NCBI RefSeq assembly: GCF_013072695.1
Contig: NZ_LXUK01000006.1
Span: 634-64,633, forward strand
DNA: 64,000 bases
Reading direction: 5' to 3'
From: Acinetobacter sp. Ac_5812
GTDB taxonomy: Bacteria; Pseudomonadota; Gammaproteobacteria; Pseudomonadales; Moraxellaceae
In this document: one piece after another, positions 43,003 through 53,273 of the stretch
How positions within the stretch are numbered: the stretch's first letter is position 1
How the letters are laid out: each line of letters opens with the position of its first letter
Made by a program: the position numbers and the translations under genes
Notes under the pieces: generated by a model
The model's input: only the letters and a program-made list of their open reading frames with translations
Told to the model about the DNA's origin: nothing
Databases searched by the model: none

Positions 43003-45279
43003 TTAGAACTTATAGTTGAACGTTAATGCTGCTGAACGAGGTTGACCGAGTACAAAACGGCTACCACCATTATTTAATGCACTGATGTAGTCTTTATCCG
43101 CTAAGTTGTAGACATTCAGATTAAGTGATGCATTTTTGTTGAAGCTATAACCTGCCATTGCATCAAAAACAACGTAAGAAGGCACTTTTGGCATATTGAT
43201 AGGGGCAGTACTAGGAATACTGCTCGTTGTATTTGCCCTTACTAATTCATCGACATAACGTGCACCTAAGCCCACTTTAAAGCCAGCAATGTCATAAGTC
43301 GTCCATAATGTTGCTGTCCACTCTGGTGACCAACGAACTGAATCTGTAGTCGTGACCGCACCATTAGTTGTACTTACACTTTGTTGATTCTTCTGTTTGG
43401 TTTTCATATGAGCAACGCCCGCAGAAATATTCCAAGCATCGGTAATTTGACCGACGACACCGAGTTCAACACCTTCAACTCGTGTTTTACCTTCTTGAAG
43501 CCAAGTTAAGGTAATTGGGTCTTGCGTAAATTGGTTCTCATTTTCTGTGTGATAAACGGCAGCATTTAATGCCAGTTTATTTTTTAATACATCCCATTTG
43601 CCACCAATTTCATAATGGTTGGTTTCTTGAGGCTTTGAGCGTGCATTATTGGCTGCTTGAGTACCAGTGGTTTCTGCTGATAATCCAAAGTTTGAACTAC
43701 CCGGTGGTGTCAACGATTTTGCATAAGATGCATAAATACTGCTGTTTTCCGTTGGTTTAAATAAGCTGCCGAGTTTCCAACTGACTAAAGTGTCATGTGC
43801 TTTTAGGTTGGTCGGTGTTTTAGTTACTGCAAGCGTGTTTGAATCTGTTGCTACAGAAAGAGCTTCATAATCAGTTTCGTAGTAATCCACACGAACGCCA
43901 CCATTAAACTGCAAACGATTGTTGAGTAATTTAATCGTGTCAAATAGATAAGCTGCAGCTGTTCGAGTTTCACCATCGGTATACGCACCCGTATGGACTA
44001 GGCTTGGCATAACATCGTAATGATTTGGATTGTATAAATTAGCAGCTGGTGTTGTTGGAGCTTTTTGACCTGGTGTTTGTGTCGATAAAGTACGAGAAAT
44101 CTGTTGTTCTTGTAAAAACTCTAAACCTGTAACCAGATCATGCTCAACGGTACCTGTTTTAAAATTCACATTGAGTGATGAGGTATTGGCAAGAATTTTA
44201 TTTTCCTGATCAACCCCTTGATGTGAGCGAGAAATCGTCCATGCATCTGGATTATTTGATCCATTCTTATTTAATGCATTAATGCCTGTTAATGCGCGAT
44301 TCATTTGCGATTTACCATAACGAGAGGTATTGGTAAATTTTATTTTATCGCCAAAATCGCTTTCAACTTTTGCGGTTACCATATCAGCATCAATATCTTC
44401 ATAGTCATTGACACTGCCATAGTAATTCGAACGATCAACTTCTTTTGCCTTATTCAAATCGGCATCTGCGTTAAAGAAGCCTTTCATCCCAACAGTAGGA
44501 ATACCACCATCGGGAATATTATTTTGGCGAACATGTTGAGAATATAGGTAGAAACGTGTGTCTGTATTGAGACCGAAAGCAATCGATGGCGCAATTGCCC
44601 AGCCATTGTTTTCGAGAACATCACGGTTTTCAACACCGCCATTTTGCCCCATCACATTTAAACGAACTGCTGTGCTTTCATTAATGGCTTGATTGATGTC
44701 AGTGGTTAAGCGTGCATTTTCAGCGGTATTATAACGCGCTGAAACTTCACGACTGTTTTCTGCCTTTGGTAACTTAGTCACTAAGTTGATATAACCTGAT
44801 GCTGCACCACGACCTGCTTCAGAGCCAGAAGGGCCTTTTACAACTTCAATTTGTTCTAAGTTAAATACATCTCGGCTAACTGCACCCAGATCACGAATAC
44901 CATCGACATAGGTCGATGTTTGCGTTGAAAAACCACGCATCTGGAACGTATCACCTGCGCTGGTATTACCATTTTCACCCATTTGTAGGGTGATGCCTGG
45001 GGTATTACGCAGTGCTTCCATTAATGATGCAGCACCTTGTTCCTGTAGCAGTTCCTTTTTGATGACTTGTACAGTTTGAGGTGTGTCGAGTAATGGTTGT
45101 GTATATTTTGGAGAGCTTACTGCATCTACTTTATAGGTATTTTCTGCATTCACTTCAATTGTTGGAAGTTTTGCCACACTTTCTTCTTTAGGGGCGGCAT
45201 GCGCTGCTAAAGGAAGACTTGCTGCAAGCGCAACTAAAGGTGTAGCACGAAGATGTTTACGACTTTTGATTTTTGCCAT
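43003..45279 (-). CDS. piuA: TonB-dependent catecholate siderophore receptor PiuA-like, copy 2
   Basis: This 758-residue outer-membrane receptor has a signal peptide ending AAHA. Plug: DTPQTVQVIKKELLQE, NTPGITLQMGENG, RGFSTQTSTYVDGIRD, LEQIEVVKGPSGSEAGRG. The barrel ends LTFNYKF. It heads an operon with piuC and the FMN dehydrogenase and has a strong Fur box (16/19). PiuA in Acinetobacter is known as an uptake route for catechol-type siderophores and siderophore-antibiotic conjugates; the symbol is given by similarity of sequence and context. Confidence 0.92.
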   Translation of the reverse strand: MAKIKSRKHLRATPLVALAASLPLAAHAAPKEESVAKLPTIEVNAENTYKVDAVSSPKYTQPLLDTPQTVQVIKKELLQEQGAASLMEALRNTPGITLQMGENGNTSAGDTFQMRGFSTQTSTYVDGIRDLGAVSRDVFNLEQIEVVKGPSGSEAGRGAASGYINLVTKLPKAENSREVSARYNTAENARLTTDINQAINESTAVRLNVMGQNGGVENRDVLENNGWAIAPSIAFGLNTDTRFYLYSQHVRQNNIPDGGIPTVGMKGFFNADADLNKAKEVDRSNYYGSVNDYEDIDADMVTAKVESDFGDKIKFTNTSRYGKSQMNRALTGINALNKNGSNNPDAWTISRSHQGVDQENKILANTSSLNVNFKTGTVEHDLVTGLEFLQEQQISRTLSTQTPGQKAPTTPAANLYNPNHYDVMPSLVHTGAYTDGETRTAAAYLFDTIKLLNNRLQFNGGVRVDYYETDYEALSVATDSNTLAVTKTPTNLKAHDTLVSWKLGSLFKPTENSSIYASYAKSLTPPGSSNFGLSAETTGTQAANNARSKPQETNHYEIGGKWDVLKNKLALNAAVYHTENENQFTQDPITLTWLQEGKTRVEGVELGVVGQITDAWNISAGVAHMKTKQKNQQSVSTTNGAVTTTDSVRWSPEWTATLWTTYDIAGFKVGLGARYVDELVRANTTSSIPSTAPINMPKVPSYVVFDAMAGYSFNKNASLNLNVYNLADKDYISALNNGGSRFVLGQPRSAALTFNYKF

Positions 45280-45400
45280 TGAGAGAACCCCTGAAATTGA
45301 AGTGTGAATGACAGAACTTTCAACCTTGTAGAGCTTTTACAAAAAAGAAGTAAAAGCGAATGAATTGTTAAGCTATGTAACAATTTGTGTGAAGTCTATT

Positions 45401-45419
45401 GATAATTATTATCGTTATC
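45401..45419 (-). promoter_or_regulatory. Fur box of the piuA-piuC operon
   Basis: The plus strand reads GATAATTATTATCGTTATC, 16 of 19 to the Fur consensus. It lies 122 nt upstream of the start codon. Confidence 0.8.
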
Positions 45420-45676
45420 AATAGCTTTTAATGTTGTATAAAGAGCTGTATATATTTAATTTATTGAAATATATTGATATTTAATGAGATTGGTATTTTT
45501 GATTAATAATTGGACGAAATGATAATGTAGTGATGGTTATATTTAAAATATTGATATATTTGATTTTACATAAGTTTTTATAAAAAATTGTGCTGTATGG
45601 AGAAGGTATATCAAAATTATGTTCTTGGAAAAGTTTTAAAGGAACTTTTGAGTTCATTGTTATTTTGGGGGCGTAT

Positions 45677-45704
45677 AAAAAAACCTGCATATGCAGGTTT
45701 TTTT
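45677..45704. terminator. Terminator of the PirA-like receptor gene
   Basis: A perfectly symmetrical AAAAAAACCTGCAT/ATGCAGGTTTTTTT hairpin lies 20 nt past the stop at 45725. Confidence 0.88.
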
Positions 45705-45724
45705 GAAGCTTAATCAATATTCAA

Positions 45725-47929
45725 TTAGAAGTCATACGACACTGATAACCAGAAGTTACGACCTGCAAGATAAGTGCCCGACATTCCTGAGCCAATCATC
45801 ATATAGTCATAATAAGAGGCTGGATTTCCGTTTGAATCAGTATATGAACCATTGCTGGTGAAGTCTTTGTCGAGCAAATTATTCACTGCTCCATTAAAGC
45901 GTAATTGATCATTCACACTATAGCTTGCGCCTAGGTTGAATAAGTTATAACCCTTTAACTTGTTGTTGGTTGCATTGTAAATAATAGCGGCATCACCTGT
46001 AGTTTGTACGCTGTCGTAGCGTTTACGCTCAGATTTATACTCATGTTGTAACCATAGATCAAATGCATCGTTAATATGCCAAGTTGAGGTCATATTAAAT
46101 GCATTTTTAGGGACGTTGCTCAGATATGAACCTTTATTCTTACCTTTGGTAATTTCGGTTTCCATATAGGTATATGCCGCTTTGATATCCCATTCAGGAA
46201 TAATGCTGTATTTTAAGCTGAGTTCAACACCTTTGGTTTCGGCTTCGTCTGCATTAATTTTTTGTGCAAAAGTATCTTGTTGGGTGATATGTGATCCATA
46301 ACTTACACAACCAGGACGGTTTGGGGTTTCTCCATAAAAACAGTTTAGTAATTCAGGCCCGTCAGTAATCAGATTCTTAATTTTATTAAAGAATGCTGTG
46401 GTGGTCAGATCGAGATTACCATTGTTATAATTGAAGCCAAGTTCATAGTTGGTTGACTCTTCAGGTTTTAGGTTCGGTGAGCCAATGTTAAAAGATGTAC
46501 CTTGCCCACTAATACTGATAATGCCATTGTGAAGATCTTTTGCTGAAGGGGCTTTATAACCTGTGCTCACGCCACCTTTAAATGTAAGTTCGTCATTTGC
46601 ATTCCAAACTAAGTAGGCGCGTGGACTAAATTGACCACCAAAACCCGAGTGATCTTCATAACGACCTCCAAGGGTAAAACCGAGGTTGTCGAGAATACGC
46701 CATTCATCTTCTGCATAGATAGAGAAAGAGTCTTTCTTGAATGTCGCGCCAATGCCTGCAATATCATCTGCAATTTTAGCTTCTTTATATTCAGCACCAA
46801 CAGTGAGTTTATGATCTGCAATTGGCATCACAACATGTGAGTCAGCGACGAAATCGGTATTCTCTAGTTTACGATCAGCACCTTCTGAGGCATTATTTGG
46901 AAAGGTTCTAAATGGAACAGTACGTCCGATAGTCTCTGTTTTTGTTTTACTAATATAAGATGACCACTGACCAAAATTATAATCACCGTCATGACCAATG
47001 GCTATTTGGTCACGTTTAAATTCTAATTTATCTTTATAGCCTGTAGCAGCAAGTCTTGAAGCACCTCGCGGTATTGTAGTCCAGTCTTCTGTACCTAAAC
47101 GATTATCATCATTTTTATAGGTTTGGCTGGAGTGGAAACCATCAACCCAAAAATTATTTTGCTCATTTAATTTAAAGGATAGTTTTCCACCGACATCGTA
47201 GATATCTGCTTCGCTTGGGCGTGGATCACGACCAGAGGTACCGGGAATTCGTTCAGATTTTTGACGATCTAAGTAAGAACCACGTAGCTGTACACCTAGC
47301 TTGTCTTGAATAATCGGACCATTGACCACGACGCTGGTTTTCCATGAGTCGGCTTCGCCACCATGTTCCATGACATTGCCACTGACGGTGACATTGCCAT
47401 TCCATTCATTACTAATTTTCTTGGTAATAATGTTAATTACACCCCCCATCGCTTCTGAACCATAGCGCGTTGCCATTGGTCCACGAATCACTTCAATTCT
47501 TTCGATTGACGCGAGTGGAGGTAAGAAACCATTTGCAGATTCACCAAAACCATTTGGGGTGACATCTGAAGAGGTGGTTTGGCGACGGCCATCAATCAGA
47601 ATCAGGCTGTATTCACTGCCTAAACCACGCATTTTTATATTTAAACCCGATGTTTTTCCAATACCGTCACGGATATCAATGCCTGGAACATCTGCGAGTA
47701 GATCAGCAATGCTGGTTGCATTTTTCTTTTCAATATCTTCTTTTGTGACCACGCTAATCGAAGCGGGTGCATTTTTAATATCTTGTTCAAAACCCGCGGC
47801 TGATACAACAATCGTTGCAAGTTGATGGGTATTGGTATTTTCAGATGCTGTCGTTGTTTCTGCAAAAACAGATGTGGTCATCGCCCCGAGTAATGCGAAT
47901 GAAAGAGGGTGCAAATTAAATTTACTCAT
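45725..47929 (-). CDS. pirA: TonB-dependent siderophore receptor, PirA/FepA-like
   Basis: This 734-residue receptor differs from the two PiuA-like ones and belongs to the ferric-enterobactin group. Signal peptide ends VFA. TonB box region TIVVSA, plug motifs NAPASISVVTKEDIEKKN, VPGIDIRDGIGKTSG, MRGLGSEYSLILIDGRRQ and VIRGPMATRYGSEAMGGVIN. The barrel ends FWLSVSYDF. An extracellular Cys pair (about residues 530-545) is typical of this group. The Fur box upstream predicts induction by iron starvation. Confidence 0.92.
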   Translation of the reverse strand: MSKFNLHPLSFALLGAMTTSVFAETTTASENTNTHQLATIVVSAAGFEQDIKNAPASISVVTKEDIEKKNATSIADLLADVPGIDIRDGIGKTSGLNIKMRGLGSEYSLILIDGRRQTTSSDVTPNGFGESANGFLPPLASIERIEVIRGPMATRYGSEAMGGVINIITKKISNEWNGNVTVSGNVMEHGGEADSWKTSVVVNGPIIQDKLGVQLRGSYLDRQKSERIPGTSGRDPRPSEADIYDVGGKLSFKLNEQNNFWVDGFHSSQTYKNDDNRLGTEDWTTIPRGASRLAATGYKDKLEFKRDQIAIGHDGDYNFGQWSSYISKTKTETIGRTVPFRTFPNNASEGADRKLENTDFVADSHVVMPIADHKLTVGAEYKEAKIADDIAGIGATFKKDSFSIYAEDEWRILDNLGFTLGGRYEDHSGFGGQFSPRAYLVWNANDELTFKGGVSTGYKAPSAKDLHNGIISISGQGTSFNIGSPNLKPEESTNYELGFNYNNGNLDLTTTAFFNKIKNLITDGPELLNCFYGETPNRPGCVSYGSHITQQDTFAQKINADEAETKGVELSLKYSIIPEWDIKAAYTYMETEITKGKNKGSYLSNVPKNAFNMTSTWHINDAFDLWLQHEYKSERKRYDSVQTTGDAAIIYNATNNKLKGYNLFNLGASYSVNDQLRFNGAVNNLLDKDFTSNGSYTDSNGNPASYYDYMMIGSGMSGTYLAGRNFWLSVSYDF

Positions 47930-47991
47930 AACTAGAGTTCCAAAGCTGGACGAGAAAAATAGAACAACTGTTCAAAAAGAATGCAAAGTAT

Positions 47992-48010
47992 AGTGATAAT
48001 ACTTATCACT
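47992..48010. promoter_or_regulatory. Fur box of the PirA-like receptor
   Basis: AGTGATAATACTTATCACT is a perfect 8-3-8 palindrome and contains TGATAAT-A-CTTATCA, 13 of 14 to the 7-1-7 Fur core. It lies 63 nt before the start codon. Confidence 0.75.
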
Positions 48011-48177
48011 AACAACAAAAAATAACGTTTGTTTTAAGATTCATTTAAGAAAACTGTGTTTTTGGCTAAAATGAGAAATAAATTTGCTTTTTTAGCATCC
48101 GATTTTGTATATCCAGAAAGTTGTCATATAATGTGGCACTTTAAAAATTGTTATTACTAACTAATATCGAGGAAGCC

Positions 48178-49509
48178 ATGCAAGTAACGACTGAAGCGGT
48201 TTCGGGCGTTGCCCGTCGTTTAAATGTTTCTGTACCGACGAGCCGTGTTAACGAGCAGTTTGAAGCTCGCTTACAACGCACTGCCAAAACTGTGAAGATC
48301 AACGGCTTCCGTCCAGGTAAAGTGCCTTTGAATGTTGTTCGCCGTGAATATGGTGCGGGCATTTATCAAGAAGTTGTGAATGACATCATTCGTGACAGCG
48401 TATTTGAAGCAATTCAACAAGAAAAAATCAATGCGGTCGGTATGCCGAACATTGAGAAAGTTGAGAACAAAGATGATGCTTTAGTTTTTGAAGCAACTGT
48501 AGAAGTTTATCCAGAAGTTGAAGTGAAAGCTTTTGCTGACTTGGAAGTTGAGCGTAAATCATCAGAAATCAATGATAAAGACGTTGATGTCATGATCGAG
48601 AACTTGCAAAAACAACGTCAAACTTGGGCTGTGACCAAAGGTATGGCGAAGAAAGACATGCAAGTGACTTTCGATTTCGAAGGGACTGTTGATGGTGAGA
48701 AGTTTGAAGGCGGCGCTGCTGAAGACTTTAAACTTGTACTTGGTTCAGGTCGTATGATCCCAGGTTTTGAAGATGGTATCGTTGGTATGAAAGCTGGCGA
48801 AGAGAAAGTGATTGATGTGACTTTCCCTGAAGATTACCAAGCTGAAAACTTAGCGGGTAAAGCGGCTCAATTCAAAATCACTGTGAAGCAAGTTGAAAAA
48901 GCAAAACTTCCAGAAATCGATGCTGAATTCTTAAAAATCTTTGGTTTGACTGAAGAAGAAGGCTTAGACAAGCTAAAAGCTGACGTTCGTAAAAATATGG
49001 AACGTGAAGTTCGTAACGGTCTTCGTAACCAAGTTAAACAAGCTGCATTTGATGCACTTGTTGCTGCAAACGAAATCGAAGTTCCAGCTTCAATGGTTGC
49101 TCAAGAAATTGACCGTCAACGTCAACAAATGATCCAACAGTTCACTCAACAGTTTGGTGCTCAAGGTGCAGGCGCATTTGACAGCAGCATGCTTCCAGAT
49201 GAATTGTTCAAAGAACAAGCTGAAAAATCAGTGAAGCTTGGCGTATTGGTAAGCAAAGTATTGGCTGATGCTAAACTTGAAGTTGACCAAGCACGTGTTG
49301 ATGCTTACATCGATGACATGGCTTCTTCTTATGAAGATCCAACAGAAGTGGTTGAATACTTCAAAAATGACAAGCAGCAACGTGCTCAAATTGAAGCAGT
49401 TGTGTTAGAAGACCAAGTGGTTGATCACATCTTAGCTGCAGCTAAAGTAAGTGATGTAGCGATCAGCTATGAAGACTTATTAAAAGAACAACAAGCTCGT
49501 CGTGGCTAA
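48178..49509 (+). CDS. tig: Trigger factor
   Basis: This 443-residue ribosome-bound chaperone with peptidyl-prolyl isomerase activity starts at ATG 48178 (GAGGA 4-5 nt upstream), giving [15 protein letters not shown]. The ribosome-docking loop [14 protein letters not shown] is at about residues 42-55. The FKBP domain (about 150-245) shows [18 protein letters not shown] and [20 protein letters not shown]. The C-terminal arms follow. It precedes clpP and clpX, as in many bacteria. Confidence 0.98.
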   Translation: MQVTTEAVSGVARRLNVSVPTSRVNEQFEARLQRTAKTVKINGFRPGKVPLNVVRREYGAGIYQEVVNDIIRDSVFEAIQQEKINAVGMPNIEKVENKDDALVFEATVEVYPEVEVKAFADLEVERKSSEINDKDVDVMIENLQKQRQTWAVTKGMAKKDMQVTFDFEGTVDGEKFEGGAAEDFKLVLGSGRMIPGFEDGIVGMKAGEEKVIDVTFPEDYQAENLAGKAAQFKITVKQVEKAKLPEIDAEFLKIFGLTEEEGLDKLKADVRKNMEREVRNGLRNQVKQAAFDALVAANEIEVPASMVAQEIDRQRQQMIQQFTQQFGAQGAGAFDSSMLPDELFKEQAEKSVKLGVLVSKVLADAKLEVDQARVDAYIDDMASSYEDPTEVVEYFKNDKQQRAQIEAVVLEDQVVDHILAAAKVSDVAISYEDLLKEQQARRG

Positions 49510-49527
49510 TCTTTTAAAAAGTTGATG

Positions 49528-49560
49528 AAAGAAAAAGGCGCTTAATGCGCCTTTTTCTTT
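49528..49560 (+). terminator. Terminator of tig
   Basis: A 14-bp stem AAAGAAAAAGGCGC/GCGCCTTTTTCTTT with a 5-nt loop. Confidence 0.92.
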
Positions 49561-49780
49561 TTGGCTTTGCTCCACTTTTATTGATGCATTTTGTGATCAG
49601 CCAAAACATCGCGGAAAGTGCTGCAAAGCCTCTGTTATGAAAGTGTTAATTTAATTCGAAATTGCCAGATTTTAGTCTAAAAAATCGAATATTTCAGATT
49701 GAACCTTTTGCAATTTCATTGATTATCCCTCATATTGTTGGCATAGATCGAGTCACAATAATTTAGGAATAAGTAAACGT

Positions 49781-50386
49781 ATGTATGTTCCAACAATTGA
49801 AAATGCTTTAGTTCCTGTTGTCGTTGAGCAATCATCTCGTGGTGAGCGTTCATTTGATATTTATTCACGTCTATTACGTGAGCGTGTTATTTTCTTAACG
49901 GGTGAAGTTGAAGATAACATGGCGAACTTAATCGTTGCGCAGATGTTATTCTTAGAAGCAGAAAATCCAGAAAAAGATATTCATCTCTATATTAATTCAC
50001 CGGGTGGTTCAGTGACTGCGGGTATGGCGATTTATGACACCATGCAGTTTATTAAACCCGATGTTGTGACCTACTGTATGGGGCAAGCGGCATCAATGGG
50101 CGCGTTCCTATTGAATGCAGGTGCAAAAGGCAAACGTTACTGTCTTGAAAATGCACGTGTGATGATTCACCAACCTTTAGGTGGTTTCCGTGGTCAGGCG
50201 TCTGATATCGAAATTCACGCACGTGAAATTTTGTTTATCAAAGAACGTTTAAATCGTTTGATGGCTGAACACAGTGGTCAAGATTATGAAACGGTTGCGC
50301 GCGACACAGATCGTGACAATTTCATGACTGCACAAGCAGCCAAAGAATATGGTTTAGTTGACCAGGTACTAAGCAAACGTCCGTAA
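49781..50386 (+). CDS. clpP: ATP-dependent Clp protease proteolytic subunit
   Basis: This 201-residue serine protease forms a double heptamer degrading proteins delivered by ClpX or ClpA. Catalytic Ser in [12 protein letters not shown], His in VMIHQPLGG and Asp in [19 protein letters not shown] is the handle region. clpX follows after 42 nt. Confidence 0.98.
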   Translation: MYVPTIENALVPVVVEQSSRGERSFDIYSRLLRERVIFLTGEVEDNMANLIVAQMLFLEAENPEKDIHLYINSPGGSVTAGMAIYDTMQFIKPDVVTYCMGQAASMGAFLLNAGAKGKRYCLENARVMIHQPLGGFRGQASDIEIHAREILFIKERLNRLMAEHSGQDYETVARDTDRDNFMTAQAAKEYGLVDQVLSKRP

Positions 50387-50428
50387 TTTTTTAGGACCTA
50401 AGTTTAAGATTTAAGTTGTGGAGTAAAT

Positions 50429-51739
50429 ATGTCCGAACATCCTCAAGGACAAAAACATTGTTCATTTTGTGGTAAAACGCAATCTGAAGTTGGAAAGCTG
50501 ATTGCAGGTGAGGACGCATATATTTGTAATGAGTGTGTAGATGTCTGCTTGGACTTGGTTCAAACCAGTCAACAAGTTGAAGCAGGGGATTGGGCGACCA
50601 AAGCCTTGCCGAAACCACATGAAATACGTGCTGCCTTAGACCAATATGTGATTGGGCAAGATGTTGCGAAGAAAACCTTATCGGTTGCAGTATATAACCA
50701 TTATAAACGTTTGAAAGTGGGTCAGTCGACTCATGGGCATCAAGAAATTGAAATTGCGAAAAGTAATATTTTGCTGATCGGACCTACAGGTTCAGGTAAA
50801 ACATTATTGGCGCAAACACTGGCTCGTTTGCTCGATGTGCCTTTTGCGATGGCAGATGCAACTACCTTAACCGAAGCGGGTTATGTGGGTGAAGATGTTG
50901 AAAACATCGTGCAAAAATTATTGCAAAAAGCTGATTACGATGTAGAGAAAGCACAAAAAGGCATTATCTACATTGATGAGATTGATAAGATTACTCGTAA
51001 ATCTGAAAATCCATCGATTACCCGTGATGTGTCAGGCGAAGGCGTACAGCAAGCATTATTGAAAATGATTGAAGGTACGGTTGCGTCTATTCCACCACAA
51101 GGTGGTCGTAAGCATCCACAGCAAGAATTCATCCAAATTGATACAGCCAATATCCTGTTCATTTGTGGTGGTGCATTCTCTGGTTTGGAAAAAATCGTAC
51201 AGCAACGCCAAGAGAAAGGCGGGATTGGTTTCACTGCAGATGTGAAGAATAAAGATGACAGTAAAAAAGTCTCTGAATTGTTCCGTCAAGTTGAAGCAAC
51301 CGACTTGGTTAAATTTGGTTTGATTCCTGAATTTATCGGTCGTTTGCCTGTGATTGCAACTTTAGAAGAGCTGGATGAAGAAGCGTTGATGCAGATTCTG
51401 ACCGAACCTAAAAATGCATTAACACGCCAGTATCAGTACCTGTTCACCATGGAAAATGTAGATCTGGTCTTTGATGAGTCTGCATTACGTGCCGTGGCGA
51501 AGAAAGCGCTTGAGCGTAATACTGGTGCGCGTGGTCTGCGTTCTATTCTAGAAAACGTATTACTTGAAACGATGTATGACTTACCAAGTCGTACAGATGT
51601 GGGTACTGTTATTTTGAATGAAGCTGTCATTAATGGTACGGCTAAACCAACATTCAAAGCAGAGCGTTTACCACAAGTGGGTATGCCAGAAGCAACTGAA
51701 AAGAAGGATTTGAAGGTGATTGATTCTAAATCAGCCTAA
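50429..51739 (+). CDS. clpX: ATP-dependent Clp protease ATP-binding subunit ClpX
   Basis: This 436-residue AAA+ unfoldase recognises and feeds substrates to ClpP. The N-terminal zinc-binding domain has CSFCGK and CNECVDVC. Walker A GPTGSGKT, Walker [11 protein letters not shown], the pore loop GYVGED and [14 protein letters not shown] sensor region are intact. It is co-transcribed with clpP, without a terminator between them. Confidence 0.98.
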   Translation: MSEHPQGQKHCSFCGKTQSEVGKLIAGEDAYICNECVDVCLDLVQTSQQVEAGDWATKALPKPHEIRAALDQYVIGQDVAKKTLSVAVYNHYKRLKVGQSTHGHQEIEIAKSNILLIGPTGSGKTLLAQTLARLLDVPFAMADATTLTEAGYVGEDVENIVQKLLQKADYDVEKAQKGIIYIDEIDKITRKSENPSITRDVSGEGVQQALLKMIEGTVASIPPQGGRKHPQQEFIQIDTANILFICGGAFSGLEKIVQQRQEKGGIGFTADVKNKDDSKKVSELFRQVEATDLVKFGLIPEFIGRLPVIATLEELDEEALMQILTEPKNALTRQYQYLFTMENVDLVFDESALRAVAKKALERNTGARGLRSILENVLLETMYDLPSRTDVGTVILNEAVINGTAKPTFKAERLPQVGMPEATEKKDLKVIDSKSA

Positions 51740-51752
51740 TTCTCATTCATCT

Positions 51753-51790
51753 AAAAAAGCATGAAAGGCTTGGCTTTTCATGCTTTTTTT
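51753..51790 (+). terminator. Terminator of clpPX
   Basis: A long stem AAAAAAGCATGAAA/TTTTCATGCTTTTTT with a small loop lies 14 nt past the clpX stop. Confidence 0.9.
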
Positions 51791-51892
51791 ATTTGCAATT
51801 AGGCGTTGAGGTGTTAATCTTAAAAAATTGAAAAAATGTGCATAGTTTTGCGCTGTTAAAAATAAATCCAAGAAAACGCCTTGAGGGATGTC

Positions 51893-52609
51893 ATGCGTTA
51901 TTTAATATTGTCATTATGTTGTGCTGGGGTATTGGCTGGCTGTCAAAGTCATAAGACAGTTGAAGAAAAACCAACCGCACTGACTGCAACCTTACCAGCT
52001 GTCGATACTGAAAAAGAACCAGGTCTATTTGATCAATATCATGTGGGTGGCTTCTCTGTTGGTGGTTGGGTTAATCAAAAGTTAGGCCAATATTACGCAC
52101 CAATCAAACCGCAAAATGAACAAGCTGCGGTGGTCTATTTATACCGTCCAGATACACGTTGGAACCGTCAGGAAATTGCTGCGGCCAATTTATTTATCAA
52201 TGGGCATCGTATTCCGAGTTTATTACATAATCATTATTACTGGGTTGAACTGCCTGCTGGAACTTATCGTTTGAGTGTAAGCCGTCCATTGGCGGGATTA
52301 CATTTCCAAAAGCCGAAATATCTCGACTTTACAGTGGATGCTGCACAGACCTATTTCATCAAATATGATGAGGAAAATAAGATTTCTCGTAGCGAGCATA
52401 CAGGCCCATTTATGATTACGCCTGACAAGGTGGCGCATCAGGAAATCGCATTCACACGGTTAAAGTCTTCCAGCTATAACTTTGTCGCTCAAGATGCATC
52501 GGGCAAGGTTCGTTCAAAACCTCAAGAATTAAAACCAGAAAAGTACGATGAGAAGTCAGAAGTGCATTTGGTTAAGCCATTTAAGCTTTGGAATCCATTG
52601 ACTTGGTAG
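51893..52609 (+). CDS. DUF2846-type lipoprotein
   Basis: This 238-residue lipoprotein starts at ATG 51893 (GAGG 6-7 nt upstream); an in-frame TTG at 51881 is less likely. The lipobox LAGC places the lipid Cys at about residue 17. The domain at about 75-160 (AAVVYLYRPDTRWNRQEIAA, LFINGHRI, YWVELPAGTYRLSV, TYFIKYD) fits the DUF2846 beta-sandwich. Function unknown. It converges with the DUF2059 gene, ending 14 nt from it. Confidence 0.8.
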   Translation: MRYLILSLCCAGVLAGCQSHKTVEEKPTALTATLPAVDTEKEPGLFDQYHVGGFSVGGWVNQKLGQYYAPIKPQNEQAAVVYLYRPDTRWNRQEIAAANLFINGHRIPSLLHNHYYWVELPAGTYRLSVSRPLAGLHFQKPKYLDFTVDAAQTYFIKYDEENKISRSEHTGPFMITPDKVAHQEIAFTRLKSSSYNFVAQDASGKVRSKPQELKPEKYDEKSEVHLVKPFKLWNPLTW

Positions 52610-52623
52610 GTTTGCTTGAGCAG

Positions 52624-53166
52624 CTACTCATCTTGAATTAAAGGTTTAATGATGGTGAGGAACTGCTCTTTTAGTTGCGAGCTCTGTTCTGGATCATTTA
52701 GGGTTTTTTGGCTTAAATTACTCATGTACTGAAAAACATGGGTACTGATTTGCAATGTTTTTTGATTGATCGATTTACCTTCAGGTGTTTTTAAGAATTT
52801 CAAATAGGCTTGTATTTCTTCTTCGCTCAGGGTGTCTGCATAAATCTTCTCTATTGCCCGAATAGTCTCGGGGCGAGCAAAGACTTTTGAACTGGTTTCT
52901 TTTAATAATTGGCTCAATTCCAACACAGCAAGATGTTCTTGAGTTGTGGTGAGTGCTTCTTTTCCTAAGACTCGTAATAAAATATTTTCAGCTTCAAGAT
53001 CGAGTGTCGGCTGCATTTCATCGAGTGAGGTATTTAAAACATTTTCTAGCTCGCTCAGTTTGATCAGTTCTTTGACGGATTTACTTTGGGCGGGAGTTGC
53101 AAAAGCACTTTGTATGCAACCGAGAAGGCAAAGTCCAATCATTAGGTTGAACATGTATTTATTCAT
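52624..53166 (-). CDS. DUF2059-like secreted protein
   Basis: This 180-residue protein has a signal peptide ending AFA. The C-terminal half carries the DUF2059 pattern (TLSEEEIQAYLKFLKTPEGK, about residues 108-128), an all-helical domain found in secreted or periplasmic proteins of unknown function. Confidence 0.8.
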   Translation of the reverse strand: MNKYMFNLMIGLCLLGCIQSAFATPAQSKSVKELIKLSELENVLNTSLDEMQPTLDLEAENILLRVLGKEALTTTQEHLAVLELSQLLKETSSKVFARPETIRAIEKIYADTLSEEEIQAYLKFLKTPEGKSINQKTLQISTHVFQYMSNLSQKTLNDPEQSSQLKEQFLTIIKPLIQDE

Positions 53167-53221
53167 CTATAGACCGCCTTATTGTTCTCGTCTTTTTTAT
53201 AATTTAGCAGAAGCAGTAGGC

Positions 53222-53255
53222 AAAAAAATAGCCAAATACGATGATTCGGCTATTT
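53222..53255 (-). terminator. Terminator of the fumarase gene
   Basis: The stem AAATAGCC/GGCTATTT is followed on the minus strand by T7. It lies 19 nt past the stop at 53274. Confidence 0.8.
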
Positions 53256-53273
53256 GAATTGTATGAATATTAT

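Larger units (their letters stand above)
45280..45724. other. Intergenic region between two TonB receptors
   Basis: These 445 bp hold the Fur box and promoter of the piuA operon and the terminator of the upstream receptor. A 78-codon minus-strand frame at 45481-45717 overlaps the terminator and is very AT-rich, so I reject it. Confidence 0.65.

Noticed and set aside
45481..45717. 78-codon minus-strand ORF between TonB receptors
   Set aside because: It starts within a strong terminator, is extremely AT-rich and covers the Fur-box promoter region side; no family.
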